Below, piece after piece: positions 34,566 to 45,943 of a stretch of DNA of 64,000 nt. The notes below the pieces were generated by a model, which saw only the letters and a program-made list of their open reading frames with translations, was not told the origin of the DNA and ran no database searches. Each line of letters starts with the position of its first letter. Positions within the stretch are counted from its first letter, which is position 1. The stretch spans positions 101,604,794-101,668,793 of the forward strand of contig OV277858.1 in NCBI GenBank assembly GCA_922989275.2. Direction: 5' to 3'. The DNA comes from Gari tellinella. Its lineage: Eukaryota > Mollusca > Bivalvia > Cardiida > Psammobiidae. Position numbers and translations under genes: made by a program.

Positions 34566-34700
34566 ACCATTAACTCCCTTTACTGTATTGGCCAGAGTTA
34601 TCTGACGTTGCAAATAGTTTGGGTCATGGTCAGATGCCCAATGACTCGGTCTCTGATCAGGATCTAAGCTGTTTGACACTTACAACGATTTGTTTAGTAA
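34566..34700. repeat. Decayed H1-bearing MITE
   Basis: TTAACTCCCTTTACTGTATT and hairpin remnant GCAAATAGTTTGGGTC..GATCTAAGCTGTTTG. Confidence 0.55.
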
Positions 34701-34972
34701 GATGCCTGCAATGTTAAATGTATGAATCAAAGCAAGCAACAATTGTAAGCAGATGGTATCAAGACACGAAAATGCATTCAAACTTGTAGACAGTTGGCCA
34801 TTAATGTTAGCTTAATTGAAAACTGTTTAATGCCATCAAACTAAATGAAATTTAAAAGGTCATCTTTAATATACATAAGCGGAATTAACATCATTAGTAT
34901 AAGCACACTTGTCTAACATAATTTTGATAAACGAATTGCATTTATGTTGCAATATTACTGAGATAAGTGCAT

Positions 34973-35149
34973 GAGAATACGTTAACCTTTCCAAATAAAC
35001 GCGTTTACGCTATAATGTCCATTGCAAACAGTTTCGAGCAAGATCAGACGCCGGGTAACCCGCATTGTGGAAAAAATGTATTTTTCATCATTTTATTACA
35101 ATGCGTTTCATTTGCGTTTAAACGGGAAATAATTACGTATTCTCCACTG
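34973..35149 (+). mobile_element. M-GAG MITE lacking a hairpin arm
   Basis: CTTTCCAAATAAACGCGTTT, one H1 arm to GGGTAACCCG, then the right spacer and GAAATAATTACGTATTCTCC ACTG. Confidence 0.75.
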
Positions 35150-35221
35150 TACATAGGCAAAACTAGGGTTTGTATAAGCCCCCAAAAATTGAATAAACAA
35201 CTTTTTGACACCTCTGACATT

Positions 35222-35421
35222 TAATCTGAGTGGGAAGCAGTTTGGAGCCAGAGTAGGCGCCGGGTATCCCGGCGTCTGATCAGACTCTAAACTGTTAAAC
35301 ATTCAGATTAAAATAAGTAACCAGAATTGTCACAATAATTGTTATTTTCTTCATTTAATTTGCAATTTGCGCTTGCGTTTCGTATGCGTTTAAACGGGAA
35401 ACAATAACGTATTCTCCACTG
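35222..35421 (+). mobile_element. M-GAG MITE, left end lost
   Basis: Starts at the hairpin (GCAGTTTGGAGCCAGAG, tip GGGTATCCC) and keeps the right end GGGAAACAATAACGTATTCT CCACTG. Confidence 0.7.
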
Positions 35422-35688
35422 TTCTTTGATATGGACAGTTATAGGTCGGTCTAGAATAACTTGTTTGATATCATTACGTTTATAACCATAAAACCTGTCG
35501 CCATGACAATTAAACATAAAGACGTGCTCGTCAACTTCGAATTGAACCTTCAACACACGTGCACTGGTGAATGCAAGATGTGAAACTTACTGCATGTTGA
35601 ATGCATGGCTGAGTGCAGATCTGATTCATGAAGACATATCTATACACACTGAGTTGATTGAATATTCGATCAATGGAAATGTGGTGTA

Positions 35689-35860
35689 CAGTAAAACCTC
35701 TCTTAATATAACGATCGCAAAATAAGGGTCCGTTTACGGTATTTTAGGGCAATAGGCTGCTCAAGCAAGATGTTCACGTCCTAAGCAGAAAGCTTGGTAT
35801 ACACAGGAGCTTTCTGCTTTAAAGGAAAACGGGCAGCTGATGACAATATGGTCTTAGATC
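35689..35860. mobile_element. M-ACC-like element, partial
   Basis: TA then CAGTAAAACCTCTCTTAATA, and a hairpin remnant AAGCAGAAAGC..GCTTTCTGCTTTAA. The right end is missing. Confidence 0.6.
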
Positions 35861-36915
35861 CTAGATTGTATCCTAAAAGCAACATTCATGAAGGTCCTGC
35901 AATTATTACTCATCGATAAGGTACGAAAAAGATCGATTTACTGCATACAGGTAAGCTATCGCTAATTGGAACGGGCGCCGCCATATTGGCAAAGCTATCA
36001 TTCGGAACCCTCGATGTTTATCCATTTTGTGACGACACAAAGGCCTAAACGCTGATTGGCTCTTTCACTCAACCACTGTAACTTGGACGGACATTTCACA
36101 CTTCGTCAGTAAGGGTAACGGCAAGCTTAATTCAAGGTCGCATACAGTTAAAAAAAAAGATAATAGATAGATGGTATATTCATATTGATTATGATGAACT
36201 TGAAAGGTCGTGTAGATCCAGAAACGATCAGAAGCTATCGTTAATCGGCTTAGAGAAATGTCCGTTCCAATTCCCAGCTATAGAATCTGGGAAAACAATG
36301 CTGCGAAATGGCTAACAGTAGAGTATGGCGACATCCATAATACCTTGATTGATGTTTATAATAATAGATCTAGATCTACAATAAAAAAAATCTGATAATC
36401 AGTGCGATATTGTGCTGATCTAGACCTAAATGTTGAACTGGCTTAGATCTACCAACTCGTTTACAAATCAGCATTTTCTAGCTGGTTCGTCTCGGTTTAG
36501 GAATTCAACGCTACAGAAATTCTTAATGAAAAAAGTCTCATTACTAGATCTACATATTGTACGGGTAGATCTAGATCGGTTTTTTCTTTCTTAATTTAAT
36601 CATCGCGATTCTCTAGATCCCGATCTGATAGAGCGATCTTACTTGAGTCCAAATCCGATTTTGATTGGATCTAGTTTTATCGTTCTTATTTCTGGGTGTA
36701 GTTTTACACTCGTCATTTCTGTAGAAAAAAATTCAAATAACTTTTAGATAGGCCTAAATGAATTTTAATCTAAGATTTAAATTCGAGTTTTATGGTAGAC
36801 TCTAGCCTTTTTAAAAAAGCAGCATACACATCTAGATCAATACAAAACCACAAGAGCTAGAAGTGTCCAATATTCTTGTTTTCTTTTTTTTTTAAAGATC
36901 TTGGCTTTTTTGTTT
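35861..36915. other. No gene; AGATCTAGATC-rich stretch
   Basis: From about 36200 the 6-mers AGATCT and TCTAGA recur far more often than elsewhere (for example 36366, 36543, 36570, 36829, and on to 37440). No exon signals seen. Confidence 0.5.
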
Positions 36916-36919
36916 TGAT

Positions 36920-37131
36920 GTAACCCTTTCCCCCCATAAATACGCCTTTTAACGCCTTTAATTAATTCCTTCATATACTGAAGAAAATGGTTTCAATGTC
37001 ATACTGTCACAAATAAAACTCATAAGAAATATTTTCAATATTTTAGCAGATAAAAGCTTAAAGCAGGCTGAAAGTATTTTCAACCTGTTTTAAGTGGTCA
37101 CATATTTTCAGAAGTAGAAACAGGGTAAAAG
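36920..37131 (-). mobile_element. T-G MITE, reverse orientation
   Basis: TAACCCTTTCCCCCCATAAA start, shortened hairpin (GCAGGCTGAAAGTATTTTCA), AGTGGTCACATATTTTCAG and AAACAGGGTAAAAGG end. Confidence 0.7.
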
Positions 37132-37594
37132 GCTCGTGGCGTGTAATCGCATATTTAAGTAGCCAAATTGCTAGCCTGACCCTGTTTGACAAGTGCGGCT
37201 AATTAGATTACGTAATATGGATATTTATGCCCTGCAGGCCCCTAAAGCTTCTTACTTCTTCACAGAGGGGGTCTTAGGCAGAAAGGGGTTGTGTGTAATT
37301 ATTTCCGGTCCATATCGTACAATTTGCAAGGCAGCTTAATTGATTAGTGGTTGATGATGAATGTCAGCATAAAATGCGATCTAGATCAAAGCCGCCTGCT
37401 GAAATATGTCCTGAATCTGTTTCGATTATGATTTTCATAGATCTTTATATAAGCTCAAGATATATAACGATAAGTAAAAAACGACATTAATACAATAAAT
37501 GAGCACTCGGGTCACGTTATCTAGAGCGTTCAGTTTTGACCCAGATCAGAATATCAAATACTTTGTTCAGCAGACAATTAATCAGTTTGGATCT

Positions 37595-37895
37595 TAATCA
37601 GACATTGCCAGTCTCAATTGCTAGATGATAAATTGATATTCCACATTTGTCATGTCAATGACTGTGCAAAAAGTTCAGCAACAGTTTGGATCCAACTGAG
37701 ATAGTGAGAAACTCTGTGATTGAAAATCCAAACTAAGGTTTGAATGTATTGAAAAGCTCATTGAAGAAACTTTTATCCGTACGAGAGACTGACAAACAGT
37801 TAGGACCCAGATCGGAATCAAAACTGACTGTACTTAAAGGTCAGCAACAGTTTGGATCCAAATGAGATATTGAGAAACTCTGTGATTGAGACCTG
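37595..37895. repeat. Decayed H1 arms and a local ~50-bp duplication
   Basis: CAGCAACAGTTTGGATCCAA plus TGAGATA.TGAGAAACTCTGTG occurs at 37676 and again at 37845, 169 bases apart, with a weaker H1 arm between. Confidence 0.6.
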
Positions 37896-38464
37896 GATGT
37901 ACGAAAGTTCCCGGATGTTGCGATACCGAGAATAAATGGTGTATTTTCTAAAAATGTATGTCCGATTGAGGACCAGAACCGATGTTAAACGTCACGGAAA
38001 ATTCATAACAGACCAGAACAATAATTTGATCCCCCTTATTTTATTAAATAAAAACGTAATACCTCATCCGTTTTGTACTGGATGCAGAGACAGTGTATAG
38101 CCTGTCTCTGACTGGATGTTATAAAAATCGGCACATGTATTATCGTCTTTATCTGCTCGTGTTTTAGTCGTAGCCCCGTAAAAAAACGAAGATATCCTGG
38201 AGCCGATGTTTATGATTAATATTTACGGAAATATTAACAGATAAGACTTAATATATCGGAGAAACTTTTTTCGAAAGTCACAGGGCTTCGATGCCTTTAT
38301 TCACAACCAGTATGCAAATATTATCAAGAGTATCCGTGCCCGATTCCGGTGTCCTATGATATTTGCCTGATATACGCTACCTCAAGTATGGCTGGATTAA
38401 GCACTAATGGCTCGAAATTTTGATGGTTCTGCTATGCACTCATTGTCACCAAGACACCCAATCG

Positions 38465-38690
38465 TCATTTCATTTGTTCATCAGCAAGTATTAACCTCCT
38501 TTGTAGGCATTTATACACAAGTATTGCAGTCGCAAATTCGTCCGGCGAATGCGCTTTCTCTTCGCCCGACCCGTCGTAGTCTCTGTCTTCTAATATTACA
38601 TTCTCTGATAATTTAGGATCGAAATCGTAACACTGAAGTTCTAAAGTGTTTTTACCTTCCTCCACATGCCCAATTTTTCTCAGTATTTCA
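38465..38690 (-). other. Uncertain open frame, acidic peptide
   Basis: A frame of about 75 codons without internal stops reads LELQCYDFDPKLSENV, DRDYDGSGEEK and SPDEFATAI. It is acidic and not repeat-like, unlike other open frames here. No splice signals or start are convincing and I do not recognise a family. It may be a fragment of a transposon gene. A translated search against mollusc proteins would decide. Confidence 0.2.
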
Positions 38691-38699
38691 GTTTATTAA

Positions 38700-39465
38700 T
38701 GTTATTGATGTAAATTCCGCGCACTCTACGGCATTCCCTGTTAGACTCGCTATAACCGGAAGGTCGCGGAAGGCCTTAGTTACGTCACACAGGTAAACAA
38801 AATGGCGGCCCCCATGGTCGCTTGCACAGTCATATATCACAAAGTTTAAACGGCTCTAACTACTTCATTTTTTATTATTTTTCAAAATTTCAAAGGCAGA
38901 ATGCGATTTTTTTTCAATATCTCTCATTTAAAAGATATTTATCACCAGCTGGCCATTTCCCTTTAACGTCGTCATGATTTAGCTGATACGTGTCTTTACT
39001 ATCATCAATTACTCTTAACTCATTAATTTGTTGGCTGTCATACAGACTATAGTTTCCTAATAACGACATCTCAAAAGGAGGCATGTAAGTCTTGCCTTAT
39101 CTTACTTTTAACAGTTTCTTAAATTAAGTTTAATCGTATTCTTTTTTGTTGTTGTAGCTAGTAGCGAATAACCATTGTTGTAGCTAATAAAGATCTACTA
39201 TACGTCATTCCAGCCTCTTAACGATGCACCACATGCTATCTATTGCGGCAACTGTCTCTTTTAGTCCGGACGTAATTTATTTATTCTTTGACCTATATCC
39301 ATAAGTCCGCACTGATCATTTTACTCATAAGTCATTACTGCTACGTCATTGTCCGCATATGACCTAGATAGTTTAATTACATCGGACACACGACACTGAC
39401 ATGCGCATAATGACCATTACGTCACATGTCATCATAAATTACCGGTCATTAGCAAGATGACATTG
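38700..39465. other. No recognised feature
   Basis: Non-coding. A GC-richer island at 38755-38820 (AACAAAATGGCGGCCCCC) may belong to a dispersed repeat, but no boundaries were found. Confidence 0.4.
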
Positions 39466-39471
39466 CTTACA

Positions 39472-39700
39472 GTAAAACTTCTGGTACACTGGCTCTAAGA
39501 AGGCATGCTTTCGGTGCTGCAGACACATATACTAAAAGCAAGATGAAAGTGTATACATGTAAGAAGGAACGATCCCGTAGTAGCTTTCTGATTTACTTTT
39601 ATCCTCTTTTAAGTTGTCACAGGTTTTAACCCATTCCGCCCTGACACTTCAAATGGACTGTTTCACATAAAAAATTTAGCCTATTTTTGACAAGTTAGGA
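39472..39700. repeat. M-ACC-like and T-D remnants
   Basis: ACAGTAAAACTTCTGGTACA with a poor hairpin (AAAAGCAAGATGAAAG..TTATCCTCTTTT), then TTTAACCCATTCCGCCCTGA and CTTCAAATGGACTG. Confidence 0.5.
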
Positions 39701-39996
39701 GTGTCTTTTATTATTATTATTATTATTATACCCGATTTATATAGCGCTCTTTTCACACAGGAGTTGTGCGTTCAAAAGCGCTTCACATGAAATTATATAA
39801 ATGTACCTACAAAGCGAGAAAGACAAATAACTACATTCACAATAAAAATGATACAATATTGAGATGCATGGAAACATGGAATTTCTTCCAATATTATTAC
39901 CAAGATTATAAAATTGTTATAGTAAGTTTGTAAGATCATTTTTAAAATGAGTCAAATAATTAAAAGATCAATGGCATGATTAAAAACAGAGTGGTG

Positions 39997-40283
39997 TTTT
40001 GTTTGTTTGTTTGTTTGTTTCAGTGTAGAGCCGGAGAGTAGTTCACAAGTCGTAAAACGAATGTTTAAAACAATACTCTCCGTGTTGTTTGGTTGAATTT
40101 GTTTGTTTGTTTGTTTGTTTGTTTCAGTGTAGAGCCGGAGAGTAGTTCACAAGTCGTAAAACGAATGTTTAAAACAATACTCTCCATGTTGTTTGGTTGA
40201 ATTTGTTTGTTTGTTTCAGTGTAGAGCCGGAGAGTAGTTCACAAGTCGTAAAACGAATGTTTAAAACAATACTCTCTTACAAC
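39997..40283. repeat. Minisatellite: (GTTT)n plus a conserved ~80-bp block, 3 copies
   Basis: CAGTGTAGAGCCGGAGAGTA blocks start at 40021, 40125 and 40217, spaced 104 and 92 bases. The spacing differs by three GTTT units; the blocks themselves are nearly identical. Confidence 0.9.
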
Positions 40284-40440
40284 TTATTGTAAATGATAAA
40301 CAGTGCAGATCAGAGCTATGTTCATTTAGGAACCCTCTGAGCTGGGTATACACTGTTTGTTTATGACAAGTGTATTTTTCATAGATACACTGTTTGTAAG
40401 AGACAAGTATACTCGTCACTAGTGCTCAGCGAGTTATCCC
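40284..40440. repeat. T-D MITE fragment
   Basis: AAACAGTGCAGATCAGAGC..GGTATACACTGTTTG hairpin remnant, then ACACTGTTTGTAAGAGACAA and GTATACTCGTCACTAG. Confidence 0.6.
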
Positions 40441-40861
40441 CAACCAAAATGGCTTCGTCGGACCGGTATTTCATTTAATAAAAGTGTTACCGGTATACCG
40501 AGTCATTTTAAAATAGACTTTATGAACTAATAATAGCAGTTCTTATATTTCTCAATAATTATATGGATTAAATTTCTATAAATTTCTATTATTCAGGATT
40601 TATTTCCATGTTAATTCATACGGTAGGACGTTTTTACTTATAATGTACATGTAGTTATTTGTCTTTTCTCACTTTGTAAGTACATACCAGTATGTAAGTT
40701 CATGTGATGCGCTTTTGAACGCACACTCCAGTGTTAAAAGAGCGCTATATAAATATGGTATAACAATAAATATAATAATAATGATATTGTAATATGAAAG
40801 ATCAGACACTATGTCAATCAGTTCAATTCACAGAGGTGTATAATGATTGAAAGGGTAAAAT

Positions 40862-40948
40862 TAACCCCTTTACTGCCTTGAAATGGAAATATTAGTCTTT
40901 ACGTAAACGCGTTAATTGGGAAGGAACAAACGTCTTCTCAACTGTAAC
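40862..40948. repeat. T-C start joined to an M-GAG end
   Basis: TTAACCCCTTTACTGCCTTG is followed at once by the M-GAG right part (GTAAACGCGTTAATTGGGAA, ACGTCTTCTCAACTG). Confidence 0.6.
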
Positions 40949-41084
40949 AATTGGAGGCTTAGCCCAACGATTTTTGTAACAAATCTTTGTCAGTGTGACG
41001 TTATATGGAATGTTCGTGTCTTCATTGATGTTTCGTTCGCAACTGTTGTTTACACTATTATTGAGCGCTGTTGTCAACCTGTGT

Positions 41085-41336
41085 TTACTCATAGAACCCT
41101 AGCAACGAGTATACATGCCCTTTACAAACAGTGTGCATATGGCGAGTATACTTGTCCTGTACAAACAGTGTATACCCAGATCAGAGGGCTCCTTAAGGAG
41201 CCCTCTGATCCGGGTCTGCACTGTTTGTAATTTTGCAAAGGTAGCAAAGACAACACTTGATAGACATACATGGACTTACAAGTTGGAAACTGAAATTGAC
41301 AATTTTAAAGTTTCAGGGGGGGGGGGGGTCGAGTTA
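41085..41336. mobile_element. T-D MITE with full hairpin and poly-G end
   Basis: AACCCTAGCAACGAGTATAC start, two partial CAAACAGTGT copies, a hairpin at 41162-41228 with a CCTTAAGG centre, then TTTCAGGGG with a 13-G run and GTCGAGTTAA. Confidence 0.8.
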
Positions 41337-41519
41337 ATACGCACACATGCCATTAACGAACTCTAATTTATCATGATTTGTTTCTCTCCTCACATTGACC
41401 TTAATCCCTTGGATTATAGTTTATCTTTAACCACTGAATTCCTAAACTCGCCAAATTAGGTCATTTGCTTACAACGTGGGACCAATAAAATACGTAATTA
41501 TCATAAGGCACATTCCCAA

Positions 41520-41655
41520 AGGGTCTTCACTGTTTGATTTGGTCTGTCGCTGTTGAACATTTCGAACAATGAGAAAACCTTATTGCAGACAATGTAGATT
41601 CAGACAAGGCGTAGGACTTGATCTGGATCAAAACTGTTTGTTACTTGCACCTTGT
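41520..41655. repeat. H1 scraps
   Basis: GGGTCTTCACTGTTTG near 41521 and CTTGATCTGGATCAAAACTG near 41620; single arms only. Confidence 0.5.
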
Positions 41656-41699
41656 TCATAAATTTGACAACGTTTTGAAAAGTTTGACTAATTTGACTT

Positions 41700-41844
41700 A
41701 TTTTAATTTGAGTGGCAAACAGTTTGGAGCCTGACCAGACGTCGGGTTACCAGGCGTCTTATCTGGCTCCAAACTGTTTGCAATTGAAACAATAGTTTTT
41801 AGGGTAAACGCGTTTATTAGGAAATAATAACGTCTTCTCCACTG
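41700..41844 (-). mobile_element. M-GAG MITE, left end lost
   Basis: Starts in the spacer, keeps an H1 hairpin (tip GGGTTACCAGG, 41716-41780) and the right end AATAATAACGTCTTCTCCAC TG. A full copy begins 13 bases further on. Confidence 0.8.
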
Positions 41845-41856
41845 TACAAGGGATTA

Positions 41857-42102
41857 CAGTGGAGAATCTGTTATTCTTTCCCGTTTAAACGCAAACGTAC
41901 GCAAACGCAAAGCACTAAAACGTAGAAAAGAACAACTTTTGGACAATTCTGATAGTTCTTGTTTCTCTTGGTGGGAAACAGTTCGGAGCCTGATCAGACG
42001 CCGGGTTACCCGGCGTCTGATCTGGCTCCAAACTGTTTGTACTGCAAATAATAGTTTTAGCGTAAACGCGTTTATTGGGAAAGAATAACAGATTCTCCAC
42101 TG
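41857..42102 (-). mobile_element. M-GAG MITE, intact
   Basis: TA both sides, perfect ends CAGTGGAGAATCTGTTATTC, H1 hairpin with GGGTTACCC tip. It is the reverse-oriented close relative of 16891-17135. Confidence 0.92.
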
Positions 42103-42477
42103 TAATAGTCAAGGTTTCCAGCAAACAATTTGATCGAATACACAAACAAGATACATCACTTCAGTTTGACCTAGAACTCCATTTGGAGTCCCCAAATCAT
42201 TTATTTCTGATATTCCTCGTTTATAAATTCCCACGCTGACGTTTTAACATTTAAAATTTGATGGAATATTGTGAGATAACCGGTGCAAATAGATTAAGTC
42301 CACGTGAGACGCCGACGGTTATTCTGCGTCTCATCTGTTTCCATTTTATTTTCCAAAATAAATTATAGACAAATAGATCTACCTTGAAACTTGCTGAACA
42401 TAAAATCCGCTACTGAAAACAATACCGAGGACATCAAACGTTAACTCAAATAATGAGCAATAACTAAGAGTATACTA

Positions 42478-42722
42478 CAGTGGAGAATCTGTTATTCTTT
42501 CCCGTTTAAACGAAACGAAACGCAAACGCAAAACACTAAAACGTAGACAAGTACATTTTTGGACAATTTTGATAATTATTTTTTATCTTGGTGACAAACA
42601 GTTTGGAGCCTGATCAGACGCCGGGTAACCCGGCGTCTGATCTGGCTCCAAACTGTTTGCAATGGAAATAATAGTTTAAGCGTAAGCGCGTTTATTGGGA
42701 AAGAATAACGTTTTCTCTACTG
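42478..42722 (-). mobile_element. M-GAG MITE, intact
   Basis: TA both sides; ends CAGTGGAGAATCTGTTATTC and GAATAACGTTTTCTCTACTG; hairpin at 42595-42660, one mismatch pair between arms. Confidence 0.92.
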
Positions 42723-42893
42723 TATCTAAAAATTCAGTTAAAATTTCATGTTCATTTAAATGTACATGTACATGTAGTTAAATTTAGTTTTATCATTCAG
42801 TTATTTATAAACAATGAATAACAGATAGATGTTGTTATGGATATGGGCGTGGATTTCTCGGCAATGATCAATGTAAATAATCGTCTGATAGTC

Positions 42894-43107
42894 TTAACCC
42901 CTTCACTGCCTTACTCCGGGTACACTGTTTTTGGCATACAGTTTGAAACCTGATCAGACGCCGCGTAATGCGGCGTCTGATCAGGATCCAAACTGTTTGA
43001 CACTCATTTCAATATTTCTTAAGTCGCAATATCTAAACTTTAAATTTGAGAAATAAAAGCAGACGACAATTGTTTAAAATTGATGACGTCATGACAGTAT
43101 AGGGTTA
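42894..43107. mobile_element. T-C MITE
   Basis: TTAACCCCTTCACTGCCTTA start, H1 hairpin with GCGTAATGC tip, GCAGACGACAATTGTTTAAA and GATGACGTCATGACAG right end. Confidence 0.88.
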
Positions 43108-43139
43108 GTGCTATAGTCTACTGACAAGTTTTGTTCAAA

Positions 43140-43500
43140 TTCAGATTTAGATCCAGTTTGGATTTATGATCTAAACAGATATATGATCCAGATCAGACGC
43201 CGAATTACTTGGCGTCTTGTCTGGATCGACCCTGTCTGCCAATTGCCGTTAATCCAGACTGAACAGGAAATGGATTAATCCTCTTCATGCTTAACGCGAC
43301 TTGGCTAACATTTTTAAAAAGTTTGGATCCAGATCAGATGCCGCGTAACGCGGCGTCTGATCTGAATCCAAACTGTTTGCTACTGATATTCATCATTTCT
43401 TTTGATTAAAAAGTGTCAAAATTAATTTGGATTTTTTTTCTCAGACGATAATATATTTGAACCAGACGACAACCCAGCATGACAAGGGCTAAGAAATGTA
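43140..43500. repeat. Two H1 hairpins in diverged MITEs
   Basis: Hairpin 43187-43240 (CGAATTACTTGG tip) and hairpin 43316-43381 (AGTTTGGATCCAGATCAGAT, GCGTAACGC tip), the latter followed by CAGACGATAATATTTGAAC and CAGACGACAACCC blocks. Confidence 0.7.
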
Positions 43501-43710
43501 AACAAAGTCTCCCAATTGGGGTGTCAGTTCATTACAAAGACAGGCGACTGATAGCATGCCCAATAGTAATCCTTGCGAGATAACACAAACTCATGGTAAA
43601 CAAATTCGTACAAGGACCCAAACATTTTCAAACAATTTGAAGTATTTCTTAGGCCAGTATTTACTTAACCCATACTCTACCAACTTCTGACTTACTGTCA
43701 TTTGTAACTA

Positions 43711-44051
43711 CAGTGCTCCCTCTCTAAAACACCACCCAACGGTAGATAAAGATTGCGTGTGTTGATCGGAGGGAGGTTATAGGGAGCGAAAGTTCAGACT
43801 TGGCTTTCATTTTCAAACAACTTGAATCCAGATCAGACGCCGCGTTACGCGGCGTCTGATCAGGATTCAAGCTGTTTGTCACTCGTCATTATACTTATTC
43901 TGTCAAAATGTCCACTTATATATAACTTTGAGAACAAAAAACAGCAGACGATATTACAGCATTGAACGTGTTAGCCATATAACTGTTCTGTTAAGATTTG
44001 TTGTAAGGAGAGGGTCGTTGTTGAGAGGGCTGTTGTAAGGAGGAAGCACTG
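43711..44051. mobile_element. M-CTC MITE
   Basis: TA then CAGTGCTCCCTCTCTAAAAC; right end GGCTGTTGTAAGGAGGAAGC ACTG. Hairpin CAACTTGAATCCAGATCAGA with GCGTTACGC tip (43819-43880). Confidence 0.9.
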
Positions 44052-44358
44052 CATATTGCAGGTTAACAGAGCAATTGTTAAAGATCAAAACTAGATTTAT
44101 TTGGACACGCGCATGCTGATGTCTCTTCTTACATGTATATCAGCCATGTAAACCCTTATTTGAAAACCTTGCAGACTTCAGTTTTGAACGTTATTACACA
44201 AGGAGTTAACGGTCTTTAAACACCATGTACCTATTTCAGATATACTCATTACATTTGCAAACAGTGTAGACCCAGATCAAAGGACTCTTGCGGACATGAG
44301 TGAGAAAACGTTGGGTTTCTTCAGTCTACCCTCTCTTGTATCTGGACGCTGGAGCCCT

Positions 44359-44510
44359 GGCTCTAAGGTTATAAAGCGTTTGAGTTGAGTCTGCGTGTGT
44401 TCCCAAGCATTTGATTGGTGAGATTTGAGCCTAAGCTCAAATCTGACCAATCAAATGCTTGAGAACGACAACAGACTCAAGTCAAAAGCTTTATAACATT
44501 GGACCCTGCT
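44359..44510. mobile_element. Palindromic MITE, second copy
   Basis: AAGGTTATAAAGC..GCTTTATAACATT outer arms, AAGCATTTGATTGGTGAGAT inner arm with mate, centre GCCTAAGCTC. Relative of 7778-7930. Confidence 0.75.
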
Positions 44511-44519
44511 ATGCCGTTA

Positions 44520-44950
44520 TTCTGTCCCAGTAATTGGTTTCCAAGAAAGGAGACACGTTGCTTGCAAAGTGGTTTGAGCTAGATCAGATTAAATGTAATC
44601 TTGTTTTAAAATACGAAACAGTGAAACAAAAGGCTACACAATACAAGTTCAACTGTTCTACTCTATAGAGTAGAAAATGTCAAAACCACAACACGTGCAC
44701 AGAAGACCTGTGTTAAGCGTTCACGAAAGACGGGACGATTTGGTAGTATCGCATATATATATATACAATGACAGCATGGCGTATGACAAAAGTAAATCAT
44801 TAATAAAGCGCATACAGAGGCTATCTCTATTACTTTTCCCCTCTATTAAGCATTTACGTGCTTTAGGCACACTAATTTTCTAGGCTACATCATTATATAT
44901 TGGATGGTCGATGAATACAAGTTTAAACCTTTCATTATCAAAATAACCGT
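44520..44950. other. No recognised feature
   Basis: Non-coding. An open frame at 44677-44883 has no gene-like features. Confidence 0.4.
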
Positions 44951-44956
44951 GTAGAG

Positions 44957-45172
44957 CTTTTTACCCCTTCACCGCCATAGTGTCGTCTGCTTCAATGTCG
45001 TTGTCTGCAATATCGTTTTAAAGTTAGAATAAAGGCAGTATAACTGACGAAATTTCAAAACAAGTGGCAAACAGCTTTGATCCTGATCAGACGCCGCGTT
45101 ACGCGGCGTCTGATCAGGATAAAAACTGTTTGCAAACGCGCGTTATGACGTCATTGAGAGTGAAAGGGTTAA
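44957..45172 (-). mobile_element. T-A MITE, reverse orientation
   Basis: TTACCCCTTCACCGCCATA start, TCGTCTGCTTCAATGTCGTT block, H1 hairpin with GCGTTACGC tip (45068-45131) and TGACGTCATTGAGAGTGAAA then GGGTTAA. Confidence 0.88.
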
Positions 45173-45553
45173 AAAGACATTAAATGAAAGGTAACTGATT
45201 ATGTGCCATAAGCAATACAACACATCCATATTATGGATGGACTCGCTATAATGACAAAAACAACATCATGTTTAATTGTATTGAAGGTCACGTGGTTTTT
45301 TCAGGTCAAACTGAAAATACCTCCTTTTTTGTCATTTCTACTACATATTTCATTCGCGTAGATCAATGTCAATTTCATTCAGTTCGTTTTAAAAACTTGA
45401 TGTAGATCTCTTTGGTCACTTAAGAACACAAAGCGTTCACGAAACTTTTTGTAATTCGTGACATCGACAATTGCAACTTGACAATGTGTCTAGCATCAAA
45501 GTGTCGAAGAAGCAACCGTCTCTTTAACCCTTCAATGTCAAATTAACCGAGAG

Positions 45554-45943
45554 GTTTGTACCCCTTCACCGCCATATTGTCGTCTGCTTCAATACTGTTG
45601 TCTGGAATATCGTTTCAAAGTAAGATTAAAGGCATTATAGCTGATTTAGTCCAGTTAAAAACTCTGAGTGCAGATCCTGATCAGAGCGCTCCTAAAGATT
45701 TGGGTATTCACTGTTTACATAGGGTAAGTGTATTCTTTATAGGCACACTGTTTGTAAAGGACATATATACATGTATGGGTGGCTTGTTGTCTGAAATATC
45801 GTTTCAAAGTTAGATTTAATGCAGTATGACTTACGTCATTTCAAAATTAGTGACAAACAGTTTTGATCCTGAGCGGCGTCTGATCTGGATCAAAACTGTT
45901 TGCAAATGCGCTTTATGACGTCATTGAGAGTGAAAGGATAAAG
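45554..45943 (-). mobile_element. T-A MITE broken by T-D material
   Basis: T-A reversed start (ACCCCTTCACCGCCATATTG) and end (GACGTCATTGAGAGTGAAAG) surround a T-D fragment (45660-45775: GAGTGCAGATCCTGATCAGA, CACTGTTTGTAAAGGAC). The CTGAAATATCGTTTCAAAG block occurs on both sides. Confidence 0.7.

Larger units (their letters stand above)
39709..40783. mobile_element. Inverted-repeat element with AGCGCTATATAAAT ends
   Basis: 39730-39789 and 40701-40759 are inverted copies: ATTTATATAGCGCTCTTTTC..GCGTTCAAAAGCGC versus GCGCTTTTGAACGC..AAAGAGCGCTATATAAAT. TTATTA tracts flank both ends. The inside holds the minisatellite at 39997-40283 and a T-D fragment. Confidence 0.75.

Noticed and set aside
35900..36300. 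Possible promoter or first exon (GC-richer, GCCGCCATATTGGC)
   Set aside because: No open frame, donor site or promoter elements that can be supported from sequence alone.
40000..40283. CRISPR-like array (repeated blocks with spacers)
   Set aside because: Spacers are (GTTT)n, blocks are long, and the genome is animal; it is a minisatellite.
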